Shown: positions 1 through 11,650 of the stretch, one piece after another | How positions within the stretch are numbered: the first letter of the stretch is position 1 | Layout of the letters: the number at the start of each line of letters is the position of its first letter | NCBI RefSeq assembly: GCF_000321225.1 | Contig: NW_004450383.1 | Span: forward strand, 904,545 to 968,544 | Source: Odobenus rosmarus divergens | Taxonomy: Eukaryota > Chordata > Mammalia > Carnivora > Odobenidae | Direction of reading: 5' to 3' | Length of the DNA stretch: 64,000 bases | Made by a program: the position numbers and the translations under genes | Notes under the pieces: generated by a model | What the model saw: only the letters and a program-made list of their open reading frames with translations | Databases searched by the model: none | Told to the model about the DNA's origin: nothing

Positions 1-1570
1 TATGCTTCTTTTTTAGATTGCTGAAGGATCCTTGCCTCCTTAACCTTTCTTTATAATTACCCTTAACTGTATTGCGTCAAATAACCATGGAGCTTCTAAC
101 AGATTTTGTACTAACCCACACATAGAATTATTATATATAATGGGACTAAGAGCATGTTTGTCTACTCTTTTGCCCCTTTGGTCTTATAATACTGAGTAAG
201 TGATGTGAAGTCCCTGAAGTTAGTTTTCTCTATTAGAAAAATGAAAAATAATAAAACACAAATCTAATATAATTTCTTTATAATCATAATGATATATGAT
301 GAAAAGTATTGTAAACTTTAAAATTTATATTGATATTAATCATTCTTATGAGACTTCCAAAATAGAACCAGGACCGAATAGTTATCATCAATGTATTAAA
401 AGTCAGTTTTATAAAATATTAGAAATTATTGTAGTAAAGCTTGATTTGAAATGAAAATTTAAGAAAAATATGTTGCCACAAGTAATAGTAATAAATTATA
501 AAGTCCCACAAAAAGCTATGATGTCCCCCAAAATAACATAAACACATTTCCCAAAAGTAACACAAAAATACAATTTTGTGTATATCTCAGCCAATCCTAT
601 AATTTATTTAAATTATTATGGGTGCTTAAAAATCTCAGAGAAATGGACTTCCTTATAATTATTAAGTTTTCCTTTTGTCTTAATTTTAGGTAAGTTTATA
701 TTATGCTATCTCCTGAATTCTTCAGATAGCTTACCGATTATTTTAATGTCACTAAAGATGTTTTATGTAATGTCAGTACAATTAGAATAGATCATCATAT
801 TTTTCTTTGGAACTGAATTTATGAGAAATTAGGACTACTAAAATGAGCATGTAATGGGATGATTTTCCTGCAAGTCATTGAGAACTTAATAATGCTTAAA
901 CAATGAGGTCACACGGTAAAGGGTGTGAAGGCTGCCTGTACAATAGAGAGCCTCTTTCCAGGATCCAGTTTCCTTCCATCTATTTCCTTTTCCACTCTCA
1001 AGATGTTGGGTCCCTTAGGGTTGTAATATGGCTTTAGAGGTTATGGGCATTGTTTCTTCATAGAAAAATATCCAAAGGCAGAATGGGCAATTTCTCTTTG
1101 TTTTTATGCATTTATCATGTGGGGGGAAAAAAAGCAACTTTATTAAGTATAAGGGAAGCAGATTTGCTTATACCTGATGATACATAAACCAGTCACTGGC
1201 ACCAGTTAAAGAGTCCTTATTTTGATTATCTTGAGTAATTAGCATTCACTACCTGTGGGTGGGGAGAGGCAAGCCATGCTCCCACACCTGGATAAAATTT
1301 GGTTTTCTTAGCCAGTAGTGTTGCTTAGGAGTGAGACTCCAGAGGCTTGCTCTAAACTGAATTCTGTTCTAAAAACACAGAGTAAGATTGCAGTATTCAA
1401 AATGTATGTCTACACAGTCATCATGGGGGAAGATAGACAGATGCTAATGTGATGAAGAGTAAAAGACAAGAGAAAGAGAAGGAAGAGAAGAAAAAAAGAG
1501 GGAGAAGAGGTGGAGCTAGAATAATATCACAATGCAATAAATGGAAAAACTCCAAATGAAGTGTCCTAGT
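1..1570. other. unassigned AT-rich sequence
   Basis: No gene, RNA gene or confidently named repeat is visible. Both strands are full of stops. The part from about 900 to 1420 is less AT-rich than its surroundings and may be an old DNA transposon or LTR remnant, but I cannot name it. A purine-rich stretch lies at about 1446-1512. Confidence 0.5.
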
Positions 1571-1572
1571 GA

Positions 1573-1835
1573 GAGGTTTTCAACTTGTAGTTTTCAGGCC
1601 ATGGCAGGCATCAGATTTACTACAGGAAATCTTCAAATTCCCAGGTCCTATAAATTATCTTCTGAGTTAATAAAAAATGTATCTCACATTTTTATGTGAT
1701 AATAGGTGCTACTGCAATTAACAAAATTTAAATAATTTTATATGTATTAGTTGAATCATAGCTTTTATTTTAAAACAACTAATGGGATCTGTGAAGTTTT
1801 TTTTTTAACAAAAAAATGTGGGACCACTGATAATG
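1573..1835 (+). mobile_element. MER5-type (hAT-Charlie) DNA transposon remnant
   Basis: The stretch opens with a decayed form of the MER5 'ggttctcaacctgtggt' start, continues through the 'ccaggtcct' region and ends near 'gggaccactgat', in MER5 order. It is a non-autonomous hAT fossil with no coding capacity. The middle is AT-rich and expanded, so the copy is old and the boundaries are approximate. Confidence 0.55.
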
Positions 1836-2598
1836 TTTAATAATGATATAGTGGGAGTTTCAAAGTGAAAACCTAAACATTGTACCCACTGCACCTTCAC
1901 TTGTACCTTCATGCCTAGAGTTTTATCAAGCTAAGTCCTGCGAGATCCAGATTTTTCATTAGACACGTCACTAGACTCATAGAGCTAATGATTTATTCTC
2001 CTGAAACACCACCACCAAGAGTTATAAATCATAATGCGGGTCACCTCTAAGTCTCCTAAATGCAGTGCCTGTGATAAAGGAGATCTCACCCAGTGGGTGG
2101 AAAGTATCCCAAATCATAGGTTATTTCTGGGAAATAAGTGTATATTGGAGCAGAGAGGACTTTGGGGTTTAGTCACCTGTGGGTTTAAGATTTCCTCAGA
2201 TTGAATTCTCAAGGTTCTTGTACCAGGATCAGAAACAGAAGGAATTGCTTTGCACCAGAGAGATCTGAACAAGACATTACAAAGCATGAAGAATTTGAGT
2301 GGGATGCAGAATGATCATTATGATATTGTTATGTTCTAAAACAAAGCAGTGCATTCAGATGGATTAAGCATTAGTTCAAAGGTGGGCAAGTTCAAGATCC
2401 CATAAATAGCCAAAAAGGAAGTGATGAAAAACTGAATTACTGGAAAGTAAAGTGGAAAAGTAGATTGAAACCAAACTTTGGTATGTGTGGTAAGCCCCCA
2501 CATCCCCCTGGAGGAAATAAGCACCTCAACTAGAGATGGGGCTGTGGAAATAAAAAGGGAGAGGAAGTTCTGATGAGTTCAGGCCCTAGGCTCTTGGG
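1836..2598. other. unassigned sequence
   Basis: No recognisable repeat or gene. A 62-codon open frame on the minus strand (2336-2524) has no domain or composition that suggests a real protein and is taken as chance. Confidence 0.5.
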
Positions 2599-2599
2599 A

Positions 2600-2805
2600 A
2601 TTAGCCTGCCTGGGTTTCAAACCTAAATCTCCCACTGGATTCCCTTTGCCCATTACTTTTGTCTTTTTTTTTTTTTTCCATAAAAGCAGGAAAATAATAT
2701 TATCCACCTTATAAGCTTGTGAGGGTTACTTGAGGTATTAAATATCGGGTACTTATGAGAATGTCCACAAGTTAATAAGTGTTCAATAAATGTTAACTAA
2801 TAGTG
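2600..2805 (+). mobile_element. MIR SINE (ancient tRNA-derived SINE)
   Basis: The order of MIR landmarks is preserved: the 'cctgcctgggttcaaa' segment, then a decayed 'aaaatgggataataatag' core, 'gaggattaaat', and the 'gtgctcaataaatgtta' 3' end near 2790. A run of about 14 T at 2667-2680 has expanded inside the element. It is non-coding and shared across mammals. Confidence 0.8.
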
Positions 2806-2886
2806 TTTCCAGCTCCCTTCAGTTCAATTATGAGTAAGGAGAAAAAAATGCATGATGAAAACATTTGAAACAATATACCTTCTAAA

Positions 2887-3136
2887 TATACAGTTTCATA
2901 TTTGTTTTTTTTAAAGGGGGGAGGGTGTATCATCCCCCCTCCTTTTTTTTTATTTTTTAAAGATTTTATTTATTTACTTGAGAGAGAGAGTACATGAGAG
3001 GGGGAGAAGCAGACTCCCTGCCGAGCAGGGAGCTCAATGCGGGACTCCATCCAGGGACTCCAGGATCATGACCTGAGCCGAAGGCAGTCGCTTAACCAAC
3101 TGAGCCACCCAGGGGTCCTATACAGTTTCATCTTTG
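2887..3136 (-). mobile_element. CAN-SINE with 18-bp target-site duplication
   Basis: A carnivore tRNA-derived SINE lies in reverse orientation: poly(T)/AT tail on the left, tRNA-like head (complement of 'ggtggctcagttggttaag') on the right. Flanking copies of tatacagtttcatatttg at 2887-2904 and 3119-3136 differ at one base and prove retroposition by L1 machinery. Between the first repeat and the SINE tail lies an odd G-run/C-run block (about 2914-2942). Confidence 0.95.
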
Positions 3137-3560
3137 GACAAGTACATTAGCATGTAGCCTAATTTATCATTGTTTATTTAATTCGGAATATTTTTCAATA
3201 TGTCGGTGTTGAACAGCTCTTTTATTCAAAAGCCATATAAATACATTATATCAATGTACATTTTTTCAAAGTGATCACTTTGCAAAGAAAAGATAATTGT
3301 TGAAGAAGGTTCAGTGTATTTTATACACATCACATATTTTTCTTCAGATAATAGGATACCAGTGAGCAGGATTATGTAAATGCAAGACTATAAAAGCAGC
3401 TTAGTTCAATGGACTCACTGAGGGTCATGCATTAACAATTTTATGAGCAACCCTATGACAAGAAAGGATTTAAAATATTAGACGACAACATTCAATTGAA
3501 TTATTTTCTTCAGGAGGGAGTTCTGAAGTTCCTGTTTGAGAGCTCTTTGTGAGAAAAGGC
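3137..3560. other. unassigned sequence
   Basis: AT-rich, non-coding sequence between a SINE and an L1 3' end. I recognise no repeat, gene or regulatory element. Confidence 0.5.
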
Positions 3561-3570
3561 ATGCTGTGTA

Positions 3571-3990
3571 TTTTTTTTATTTTTTATTGTTATGTTAATC
3601 ACCATACATTACATCATTAGTTTTTGATGTAGTGTTCCATGATTCATTGTTTGTGTATAACACCCAGTGCTCCATGCAGAGCGTGCCCTCTTTAATACCC
3701 ATCACCAGGCTAACCCATCCTCCTACCCCCTTCCCCTCTAGAACCCTCAGTTTGTTTTTCAGAGTCCATCCTCTCTCATGGTTCGTCGCCCCCTCCAAAT
3801 CCCCCCCTGCTATCTTCTTCTTTTTTTTTTCTTAACATATATTGCATTATTTGTTTCAGAGGTACAGATCTCTGATTCAACAGTCTTGCACAGTTCACAG
3901 TGCTCACCATAGCACATACCCTCCCCAATGTCTATCACCCAGCCACCCCATCCCTCCCACACCCCCCTCCAGCAACCCTCAGTTTGTTTC
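3571..3990 (-). mobile_element. 5'-truncated carnivore L1, 3' UTR only
   Basis: Reverse-oriented L1 3' UTR: T-rich left edge (tail), then the carnivore L1 terminal segment containing complements of 'atgatgtaatgtatggtgatt' and 'gtattaaagagg', then a second related unit with the same 'caaactgagggtt' motif. Near-duplicates 'gcatgctgtgtattttt' (about 3560) and 'acatgttgtatattttt' (about 3994) flank it. The same segment appears in sense at 48.95-49.2 kb. Open frames of 67 codons on both strands here are chance frames in L1 UTR. Confidence 0.9.
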
Positions 3991-4009
3991 CTGACATGTT
4001 GTATATTTT

Positions 4010-4304
4010 TCTTGACAACTTACATTTGTGCTGAACAAGGCAGACATACCTTGTGGCGATATAATCTCCTAAACATGGTTTAAAAAAAGACACAAACAAG
4101 GCTCTAAGTAATTATCAATAGATAAAGTGACATTGCATTGCATGTATGTGATTAACAGGAACTGCGTAATATAAATGGCAAGGAAAAATGAAATCACAGA
4201 GGTATAACAAAAAAAGTCTCACTGTCATCATCATTTACTTCCTGAAATATCTTGTTGGAGAATATTCACACTATGTAGACATAATTGGGGAAAATAATAT
4301 AATG
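4010..4304. other. unassigned sequence
   Basis: About 300 bp of AT-rich non-coding DNA. I see nothing nameable in it. Confidence 0.5.
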
Positions 4305-4465
4305 CATACTATTTATAGACTTGTTACCATGTATCAGGCATTATTTACATTTTGTCTGTATTAATCCTTGAAACTACTTGTGTTAGGTATTATTGCTCCA
4401 TTTTATTGATTAAAAACTGAGGCTTGCGTTTCAGGTCTGTCTCAATTTAGGGCCTATGTTCTTAT
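4305..4465 (+). mobile_element. MIR SINE fragment
   Basis: Matches the central and 3' part of MIR in order: 'accatgtatcaggca', 'ttaatccttgaaacta', 'ttaggtattattgctccattttattgat', 'aaactgaggc'. Heavily diverged and truncated at both ends. Confidence 0.75.
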
Positions 4466-4489
4466 TTACTATATTCCTGAAATTACGGT

Positions 4490-4668
4490 ATATGAACTTT
4501 TGCATCAGAACTACCAGAGACACTTGAGAAAATGTACATTTCTAGAAAGCATAGCACAGTTAGGTCAGGCTCTCTGGAGATGGGGTGTAGGATGTTCATT
4601 TTTACATGTTACTGGATGATTCTGATTTTCAGCAAAATCTGACAAGTACTGCTTTAATGACTAGCAAA
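4490..4668 (+). mobile_element. MER5A/B-type hAT element
   Basis: The segment runs through the MER5 landmarks 'gcatcagaa(t)caccag', a central GC-richer part 'ctctggagatgggg', and 'ggatgattctgat', in consensus order. It is a short non-autonomous hAT-Charlie element with no open frame. It directly follows the MIR. Confidence 0.7.
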
Positions 4669-5654
4669 GTCAATTGTTCCTAATTTCATGCTTAAATCAC
4701 ATCACATTAAAACCATTTTTACAGATTAAGAAATTGAGTTTTAAAGATTTCATTAATTTGAAAGTGTAATAAACTACATATATTGCACTGAGTAATGGTC
4801 AATTTAATTTATGGATATTTATAAATAATGTACTAATATAGCTAGCAAATAAATAAGTCTACAGACTTATGTTTTTATTTTATGATGATCATGATGGCCA
4901 TTTATAGGAGCTGGGAAAAAAGTTTAAAACGTGAAAACGTGATCTCTACCTTCAAGTTTCCTACAAATTGTGGTGTTCATTGCTGGCTCCATAATGGAAG
5001 TCTTCTATTAATTAAAAAGAGGAGAGAAACATTTTTTGGTTAATGTATTTTGCTTTAAAAATCTCATTAGTCTGAACCTTTATTTTTGTAGATTCTTTAT
5101 TTTACATTTAATCTTTACGGTGAAAGTAGCAAGTATATTTTGCCCCCATGTGTGATAAACACTATATTGTATACAAATATCAAGTCACAAAATATATTAG
5201 AAGTTCATCAAAGAATATTTTGGTGGTCTTTGGATAATTTATATGCTAAAACATCCTAAAATGCTATGGTATGATTTTACAGCTATGACTATAATTTTAT
5301 AATGTATTATATGCAGATCACTATTGGGAAACAAAACTGGTGATTAAGTGTATTTTAGTGAAAACAGAGCTGAGCTGAGTTGTATCAGTTTAAAGTTAAC
5401 AATTTTAGAGGTACATGAGATCATATAGAATTCAATATAAAGAAAAGCAAATTATACACATGATAAGTATAAGATAGTGTTTCATATATTTTTATTTCCT
5501 CAGGATATTATTATACTAGCTCTATCTAGTGGTCACATACAAATATTACACTTTGCTAATAAATATAAATTAAGGAACATGCTCTAATTTGCAATTATTC
5601 CTGTTCGTTTTTATAAACTGAATTTCAAATGATTTAAAGGTGCAGAATTTTCAC
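4669..5654. other. unassigned AT-rich sequence
   Basis: Nearly 1 kb of AT-rich DNA with stops in all frames. I see no repeat family, RNA gene or regulatory motif that I can support. Confidence 0.5.
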
Positions 5655-6101
5655 CCTACCTTATTCATTGATGTTAAGCTTGCTTTACAATTTTCTTTTT
5701 TGTGTGTGTAGTAAAAACACTTAACATGCAATCTGCCTTCAACAAATTTTTGAGTACACGATACACTATTGTTAATTATAATAATATAGTATAGCTTATC
5801 TCTAGAACATAATTTATCTTGTATGATTGAAGCTTTATACCTGTTGAATAGCAATTCCCCACTTCTCCCTTCCCCCAGCCCCTGGAAGCCACCATTCCAC
5901 TCTGCTTTTATGTAATTTGACTATGACAGAAGCCATTTTTATTTTATTTTTTTAAGATTTTATTTATTTGTCAGAGAGAGCACAAGCAGGAGGAGCAGCA
6001 GGCTCCCTGCTGAGCAAGGAGTCTGATGCGGGTCTCGATCCCAGGACTCTGGGATCAGGACCTGAGCTGAGCCACACAGACATCCCCAGAAGTCATTTTT
6101 A
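5655..6101 (-). mobile_element. L1M-type 3' UTR fragment
   Basis: The plus strand reads like the reverse complement of an old mammalian L1 3' end: 'aaaaacacttaacatg', 'tctagaacataatttatctt', 'gcaattccccacttctcccttccccc', 'agcccctggaagccaccattc'. The fragment is interrupted by a CAN-SINE at 5942-6086. It carries no coding sequence beyond a chance 67-codon minus-strand frame. Confidence 0.8.
5927..6101 (-). mobile_element. short CAN-SINE with 15-bp duplication
   Basis: Reverse-oriented SINE at 5942-6086 between cagaagccattttta (5927-5941) and cagaagtcattttta (6087-6101), one mismatch. The head is internally deleted: the usual 'aaggcagtcgcttaaccaac' part is missing, leaving 'cctgagctgagccacacaga'. 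It sits in the L1M 3' UTR fragment, so it is the younger of the two. Confidence 0.93.
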
Positions 6102-6185
6102 AAACCAGGTTTTGTTATTAAAATAGAGAATTTTTATTTGTATTTTTGTCATTGATTTTGATGCATAAAATAATTTAAATAATGA

Positions 6186-6395
6186 AATAAAACATTTATT
6201 TATTTGAGAGAGAGAGCGCGCCAAAGCATTATAGCAAGCCAGGGAGGAGGGGCAAAGGGAGAGGGAGAGAATCTTAAGCAGACTCTGTGCTGAATGCAGA
6301 GCCCAATGCAGGGCTGGATCTCATAACCCTGAGATCATGACCTGAGCTGAAATCAAGAGTCAGTCGCTAAACCAACTGAGCCACCCAGGTGTCCC
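6186..6395 (-). mobile_element. CAN-SINE, older diverged copy
   Basis: Reverse-oriented SINE: 'aacatttatttatttgagag' tail side, purine-rich middle, and 'aaccaactgagccacccagg' head at the right. A weak duplication 'aataatttaaata' (about 6169) and 'aataacttaaaata' (about 6396) flanks it. The body ('ctctgtgctgaatgcagagcc', 'aaatcaagagtcag') is a different, older subfamily from the copy at 2.9 kb. Confidence 0.9.
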
Positions 6396-6399
6396 AATA

Positions 6400-7495
6400 A
6401 CTTAAAATATTTTATAAGCTCAAAATGAACTTATAAATTAGATGGGATTGTAAAATGCCAAGAACATTAAGAACATTATGGTATTATTAGGTAATCATAA
6501 TCATAATAGGGTATAACATTTTTGAAAAATTTATATTTTAACCTAGTAATTACAGCTCAGATTTATACCTTCCAGTGAAATATTTTGTTATGTATTTTAT
6601 TGAGGAATCAAATATTGTTATCAAAGAGTTTTACATATAAGTAACACATAATCTAATTTTCTATGCCTTCATGTAAACAATGACTGTTATCAGTTACCCT
6701 TAAAAATACTAATCAAAAAATTCTAATCAAAGATAAATGGCTTCAAACAACAATCTTTTATTTATTATATGAGTCTGTGTGTCATTGAGATGGTTCTGTT
6801 GATCGGGGCCAAATATAGTTAATCTCAGCTAAGCACACTCATACATCTGTGGTCAGTTGCCAGATCACCTGTGGGTTCAGCTGGGGACTATTTGGTCCAG
6901 AGGAGTCTTAGCTGGAGTGACTCCTCTCCCAAATTCCTCTATCAGCATTAAACATTTATTTGTAAGGAAATTAAAAAAAATAAATAAATACACTGTAGTA
7001 TATTCAGACTATACCAAAATTGACAATGAATTAGCCAGATTTATATACATCGCTATAGATAGATCTCAAGACAAAAGCTTTGGAAAGCAAATTACAGACT
7101 GATATAAAATTTAATTAAAATTAAAATGCTAAAAATATTACATATTTTTCTTTATGCAGATATATATAGGAAATTTTAAAAATCATAAACAGTACACCGA
7201 ATTTATGATAATAACAATGTAATATCGTAAGGGAGAACAGCATAAGGCAGTTCAATTTAATCTGTAATGTTTTGTTTCCTTAAAACCTGCCACAAATTTG
7301 TAAACAAAACAAAATTCTTTTGCTTCAAAAATACCTGTTGTGCATCATAAACTAATATGATGTTATATGCCAATTATATCAGTAAAGCTGGAAAAAAATA
7401 CCTGTTGTAAAACTGTCAAAGTGAATTCCCATTTGTTCTAATTTTCACATCTTCATTCCGTGTTTTGTCTAAATTTCTGCATTGCAGTAAATACA
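6400..7495. other. mostly unassigned; possible old repeat at 6740-6960
   Basis: AT-rich DNA. The stretch 6740-6960 ('tgtggtcagttgccagatcacc', 'cagctggggact', 'cttagctggagtgactcc') has the look of an old mammalian interspersed repeat that I have met in LTR or LINE ends but cannot assign. Open frames here (for example 81 codons at 6857-7102) run through that repeat and have no protein-like features. Confidence 0.35.
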
Positions 7496-7499
7496 GAAT

Positions 7500-8125
7500 A
7501 TCCTTTAACAGCAACTGTGTTTGCTCTGTCCATATCCTCTCTCAAATCCAGTCTCTTCTCCATCTTCATTACTCTCATTCCAATTTTAATGATATCCTTT
7601 AATCCTCTAACGAGCCTGTTGCCTGTTGCCTTTTACTTAATTGGTCTTCCTGTCTGGCTCACCCACAGTCTGACTCATCCTACGGCTGATCAATGTTCTC
7701 AAGTGCAACACTGATTTAATCCTTATCCTGCTCAACCACCTTAAATGACATCCAAGTACCAATTAAATTAAACACAAACCCATCTGCCTGATTTTCAAAT
7801 AATTCCACAAAATGGCTTCAATGGAACTTTCCAGCCTATTACCCACTTCTGCACACTTACATAACATCACCGTTGTTCAACAGCACAACTAATGTTCCTG
7901 AACAAGTTTCATGCTTTGCCACCTTCCTTCCTTTGCACCTGTTCTTCGGCTTGGAATAATTTCTTCAAACAAGTTGTCTCCTGAAATCCTAGCCAGTCTT
8001 CAAGGGAAAAACACCTTTATCATATTCTTTTGGGTTATTTTCCTGATCCTGATTGACCCTATCCTCCCCAAAATGTGACATTTTTTTTTCTTTTAAGGGC
8101 TCATGGCACTTGTACCTTTTATTGA
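7500..8125 (-). mobile_element. ancient LINE remnant, L2/CR1-like
   Basis: The plus strand shows the pyrimidine-rich pattern of a reverse L2-type 3' region in consensus-like order: 'tctcaaatccagtct', 'ggtcttcctgtctggctc', 'aacccatctgcctgattttcaaa', 'tccagcctattacccact', 'ctttgcacctgttcttcggcttggaat', 'agccagtcttcaaggg'. Divergence is high. The 84-codon frame at 7460-7714 is part of this and not a gene. Confidence 0.5.
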
Positions 8126-8725
8126 CTCATGAGTACAGATAAATCGGTATTTGTTTTCAAACTTTGTAAACAGTTAACCTTGAGAAGTTAGAATTTATAC
8201 CAATCAGATCAGCTGGTAGTTTAAGAAATCACTTAGTCTTAATATAGATATATTTAGAGCTATAATTTATGGACTTCACAAAATGTGCTGAAAAATTATT
8301 TAGCATTAAAATCCTTAAGGTAGAAAGATCAAAGTATGGCACTTACTGACTTGTAACTCAATACTTGAGTAACCAAGTTAGCAGTCTATTGAAGGAAATA
8401 TCTAAAAACCCCAAGTCAGCCCTTCACAAAGAAAAAATACCTCATTTATGTACTAATGAATATTGTTCAAGGCTGTTGACCTTAATGAAAAAGAATTGAT
8501 CAGTAAAGTATTGTTTTAAGGAATACCTATATTCACAACAATAATTTAGTGGATTACTTATAATTATTTTTATATATGTCATGGTTTCACCATATTCTCT
8601 TGACAATAATAGAAAATAGAATCTAGTCTTTGTTCTTTATTAAATTCTCCTTATTTCAGGGGAACCAACTATCATTCTTTACTCTTTTAAGGACCATATT
8701 AAAATAAAGGATTATAACATTTTAG
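8126..8725. other. unassigned sequence
   Basis: About 600 bp of AT-rich DNA before the first antisense L1. I see no gene or named repeat. Confidence 0.5.
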
Positions 8726-10666
8726 AAATTTCAAGAGGTCAAACATTGAAAAATAAACTTGTATATGAATTCTTTATCAATTTTAGATATTAAACCCTTA
8801 TCTAATACATGGTTTGTAACTATTTTTTCCCATTCTGTAGGTTGCCTTTTCAATTTATTGATGTCTTTGCAGAAGCTCTTCAGTTCCACTTGTTTTAGCT
8901 TTTGTTGCCTCTGCTTTTGAAGTCTTATCCAAGAAATAATTATTAAGGCCAATTCAAGATTCTCTTTTTCTAAGTTTTCTTTCAGTTTTGTGATTTCAGG
9001 ACTTACATTTAATTAAGTCTTTGATACATTTTTAGTTAATTTTTTTGAGTGCTGTTGAGATAGAGGTCTAGTTTCATTCTTTTGCATGTAATTATCTGAT
9101 TTTCCCAGCACCCTTTTTTGAAGAGACTGATCGTTCCCCTTTGTATGTTCTTGGCACCATGTTGTAAAAATTGGTTGATAGTATATGTGTGGGTTAGTGT
9201 CCGGGCTATTTATACTGGTCTTCTGCCTGTTTTTATAGCAGTATAACATTTTGATACCTTATAGCTTTGGAATCAGCTGGGCAAGGGGTGGGGTATTGAC
9301 TCCAGCTTTGTTCTTTTCTCAGAATTGCTTTCACAGTTAGGAGTTCTTTGTGGTTCTAAAGAAATTTTGGGATAGTTTTTTTTTTTTTTTCTATCTCTGT
9401 GAAAAATGCCACTGGAATTTTGATTAGATATTGCATTGACTCTCTAGCTTGCTTTACATAGTAAATACATTGTCACAATATTAATTCTTCCAATCCAAGA
9501 ACTCATGTTATCTTTTCATTTATTTGTATCTTCTTTAATCTTTTTGATAGGTCTTATAATTTTCAGTGTACATCACCTCTTTAGTTAAATTTATTCCTAA
9601 GTATTTTAATGTTTTCAATGCTATTCTAAGTTTGATTGCTTTCTTAATTTTGCTTTCAGATAGTTTGTTGCTAGTCTATACAAATGCAAGTGATTTCTGT
9701 ATGTAGATGCTGTATCCTGCAACTTTACTGATTTTATATATTCTAACAGTTTTTTTGGTGGAATCTTTAGGGTTTCTATATAAAGATCATGTTAACTGTA
9801 GACAAACGTAGTTTTACTTCTTCCTTCCCCAAATGGATGCCTTTTATTTATTTTTCTTACCTAATTGCTGTTGCTAGGTAAGAAATGTTGAATAGAAATG
9901 GGAGGAGTAGGCATTCTTATCTTGTTCTTGATCTTAAAGGAAACACATTGAACATTTCATTGGGTATGATGTTAGCTGTGGGCTTGTTGTACATGGTCTT
10001 TAATATGCTGAGAAAAATCCGTCTATACCAATGTGTTGAGCATTTTTATCATAGAAGGATATTCCTATTTTGCCAAGTGCTTTCTCTGCATCTGTTGAAA
10101 TGATCATATGATTTTTATCTTTCATCTATTAATGTGATGAATGACACTTATTTGCATACATTTAACCAACCTTTCATCCCAAGGATAAATGCCAATTGAT
10201 CATTGTGAATGACCTTTTAATGTGCCACTGAATTCTGTTACCTAGTATTTTGTTGAGGTTTTTATATCTATATTTATCAGAAATATTGGTCTGTAATTTT
10301 CTTATATGTTCTCATCTGGCCTTAGTATCATGGTAATGCTGGTCTTATAAAATGAGTTTAGGAGTATTTTCTCCTCAATTTTTTAGAGAGTTTGAAAAGG
10401 AGCAGCATTAATTATTCATTAAATGTTTGATAGAATTCACTTTTGAAACCATCTGGTCCTGGGCTTTTCTGTGTTGGGAAGTTTTGATTACTGATTTAAT
10501 CTCCTTATTCATTATTGGTCTGAGATTTTCTATAACTTTCTAATTCCGTCCTGGTGGGTTGTACTTTTTTTGGAAATTTATCCATTTCTTTTAGGTCACT
10601 TTCTCTATTTCTGTGATAATAGTTATGATGTCATTAAGTAATGATTTTTTTTTTTACAGTTTTTCA

Positions 10667-10864
10667 CTTAAAGTCTTTTTTTTTTTAAGATTTTACTTAT
10701 TTATTTGACAGAGAGAGAAACAGCAAGGGAGGGAACACAAGCAGGGAGAGTGGTAGAGGGAGAAGCAAGCTTTCCACAGAGCAGGGAGCCCAGGACCCTG
10801 GGATCATGACCTGAGCCGAAGACAGACGCTTAACAAATGAACCACCCAGGCACCCCTAAAGTCT
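10667..10864 (-). mobile_element. CAN-SINE inside L1
   Basis: Reverse-oriented SINE flanked by 'cttaaagtct' (10667) and 'ctaaagtct' (10856). The tail is 'tttttttttaagattttact' and the head ends 'accacccaggcacccc'. It interrupts L1 ORF2 in the same orientation as the L1. Confidence 0.93.
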
Positions 10865-11112
10865 ATTCTTTTTGATAAAATTTTCACTACCTCTGCTGTC
10901 CTTTGCTTTCTATTTACATGGATATCTTTTTTTTATTCCTTCACTTTTAGCCTATGAGTGTACTTAAAGGTGCTTGTAGACAGCATATACTTATTTTTTA
11001 TCCATTCAGTCATCCTGTATTTTAATTGGATGACTTATTCACATTTGGAGGAATTATGGAGAGATGAGACTTACTATCACCATTTAAAAAATTACTTTGT
11101 TTTGAAGCTTCT

Positions 11113-11154
11113 TTCTTCTCTCTCTCCTCTCTCTCTCTCTCTCTACCTCTCTCT
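11113..11154. repeat. (CT)n microsatellite
   Basis: An interrupted CT run, 'ctctctctcctctctctctc' and onward, within the right end of the first L1 fragment. Simple repeat only; no regulatory role is indicated. Confidence 0.9.
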
Positions 11155-11254
11155 TAAGTTTGCTGACCCTGACGTCCTGATGAAGACAATGGAGGACACT
11201 TGAGGATTTTAAATAAGAGAAACAGTCTGGTTTTTAGTATTGATTGATTATTGA

Positions 11255-11520
11255 TTTGATCACGCATTCAACAAACATGTATTAAGCTCCTAATATGTGT
11301 CAAATGTTGTGCTAAGCACTAGGGATCAGAGATGAAGACATAGGTCCTTACTTCCAGAAACCCACAATTCACTGATGCACTAGTGGGGGCTGATTCACAA
11401 AGGAGCAACCAGACTGCTGGCTCCATGGGGGTAGGATGCAAGTCTGTTTGGTCAATATTTTATCTTTAGAACATAGCCACATAGTATGTGTTCAATAAAT
11501 ATTTGTTGCATGAATGAATA
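11255..11520 (+). mobile_element. old L2/MIR-class 3' end
   Basis: Begins 'attcaacaaacatgtattaag' and 'atgtgtcaaatgttgtgctaagcac', and ends in 'ttcaataaatatttgttgcatgaatgaa', which is the typical 3' terminus of L2-class ancient repeats. Sense orientation. The exact family is uncertain. Confidence 0.5.
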
Positions 11521-11621
11521 AGTTCTCCAAACCAGACTGACTCTGACAAATACTCTGATAGAAATCAAAGTGTAGAGTTGGATGGGCACCTGGAGCAGGG
11601 AAAGGTTCATTGTCATTGGGT

Positions 11622-11650
11622 TTGTGTGTGTGTGTGCATGTGTGTGTGTT
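11622..11650. repeat. (TG)n microsatellite
   Basis: Interrupted TG/GT repeat with one CA step. A minus-strand open frame across it is a low-complexity artefact. Confidence 0.9.

Larger units (their letters stand above)
8726..11205 (-). mobile_element. antisense L1 fragment (ORF2, both ends missing)
   Basis: The minus strand carries decayed L1 ORF2. Near 8.75-8.95 kb it encodes 'INKLKRQPTEWEKIV', a C-terminal-third signature of L1 ORF2. Rightward it passes through reverse-transcriptase sequence (about 9.4-10.6 kb) toward the endonuclease region (about 10.9-11.05 kb). No frame is intact, so it cannot make protein. A CAN-SINE splits it at 10.67-10.86 kb. The last 100 bp, including a CT microsatellite, may be unrelated. 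It has no 3' UTR, no 5' UTR and no recognisable duplication, so it is an old remnant. Confidence 0.85.
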
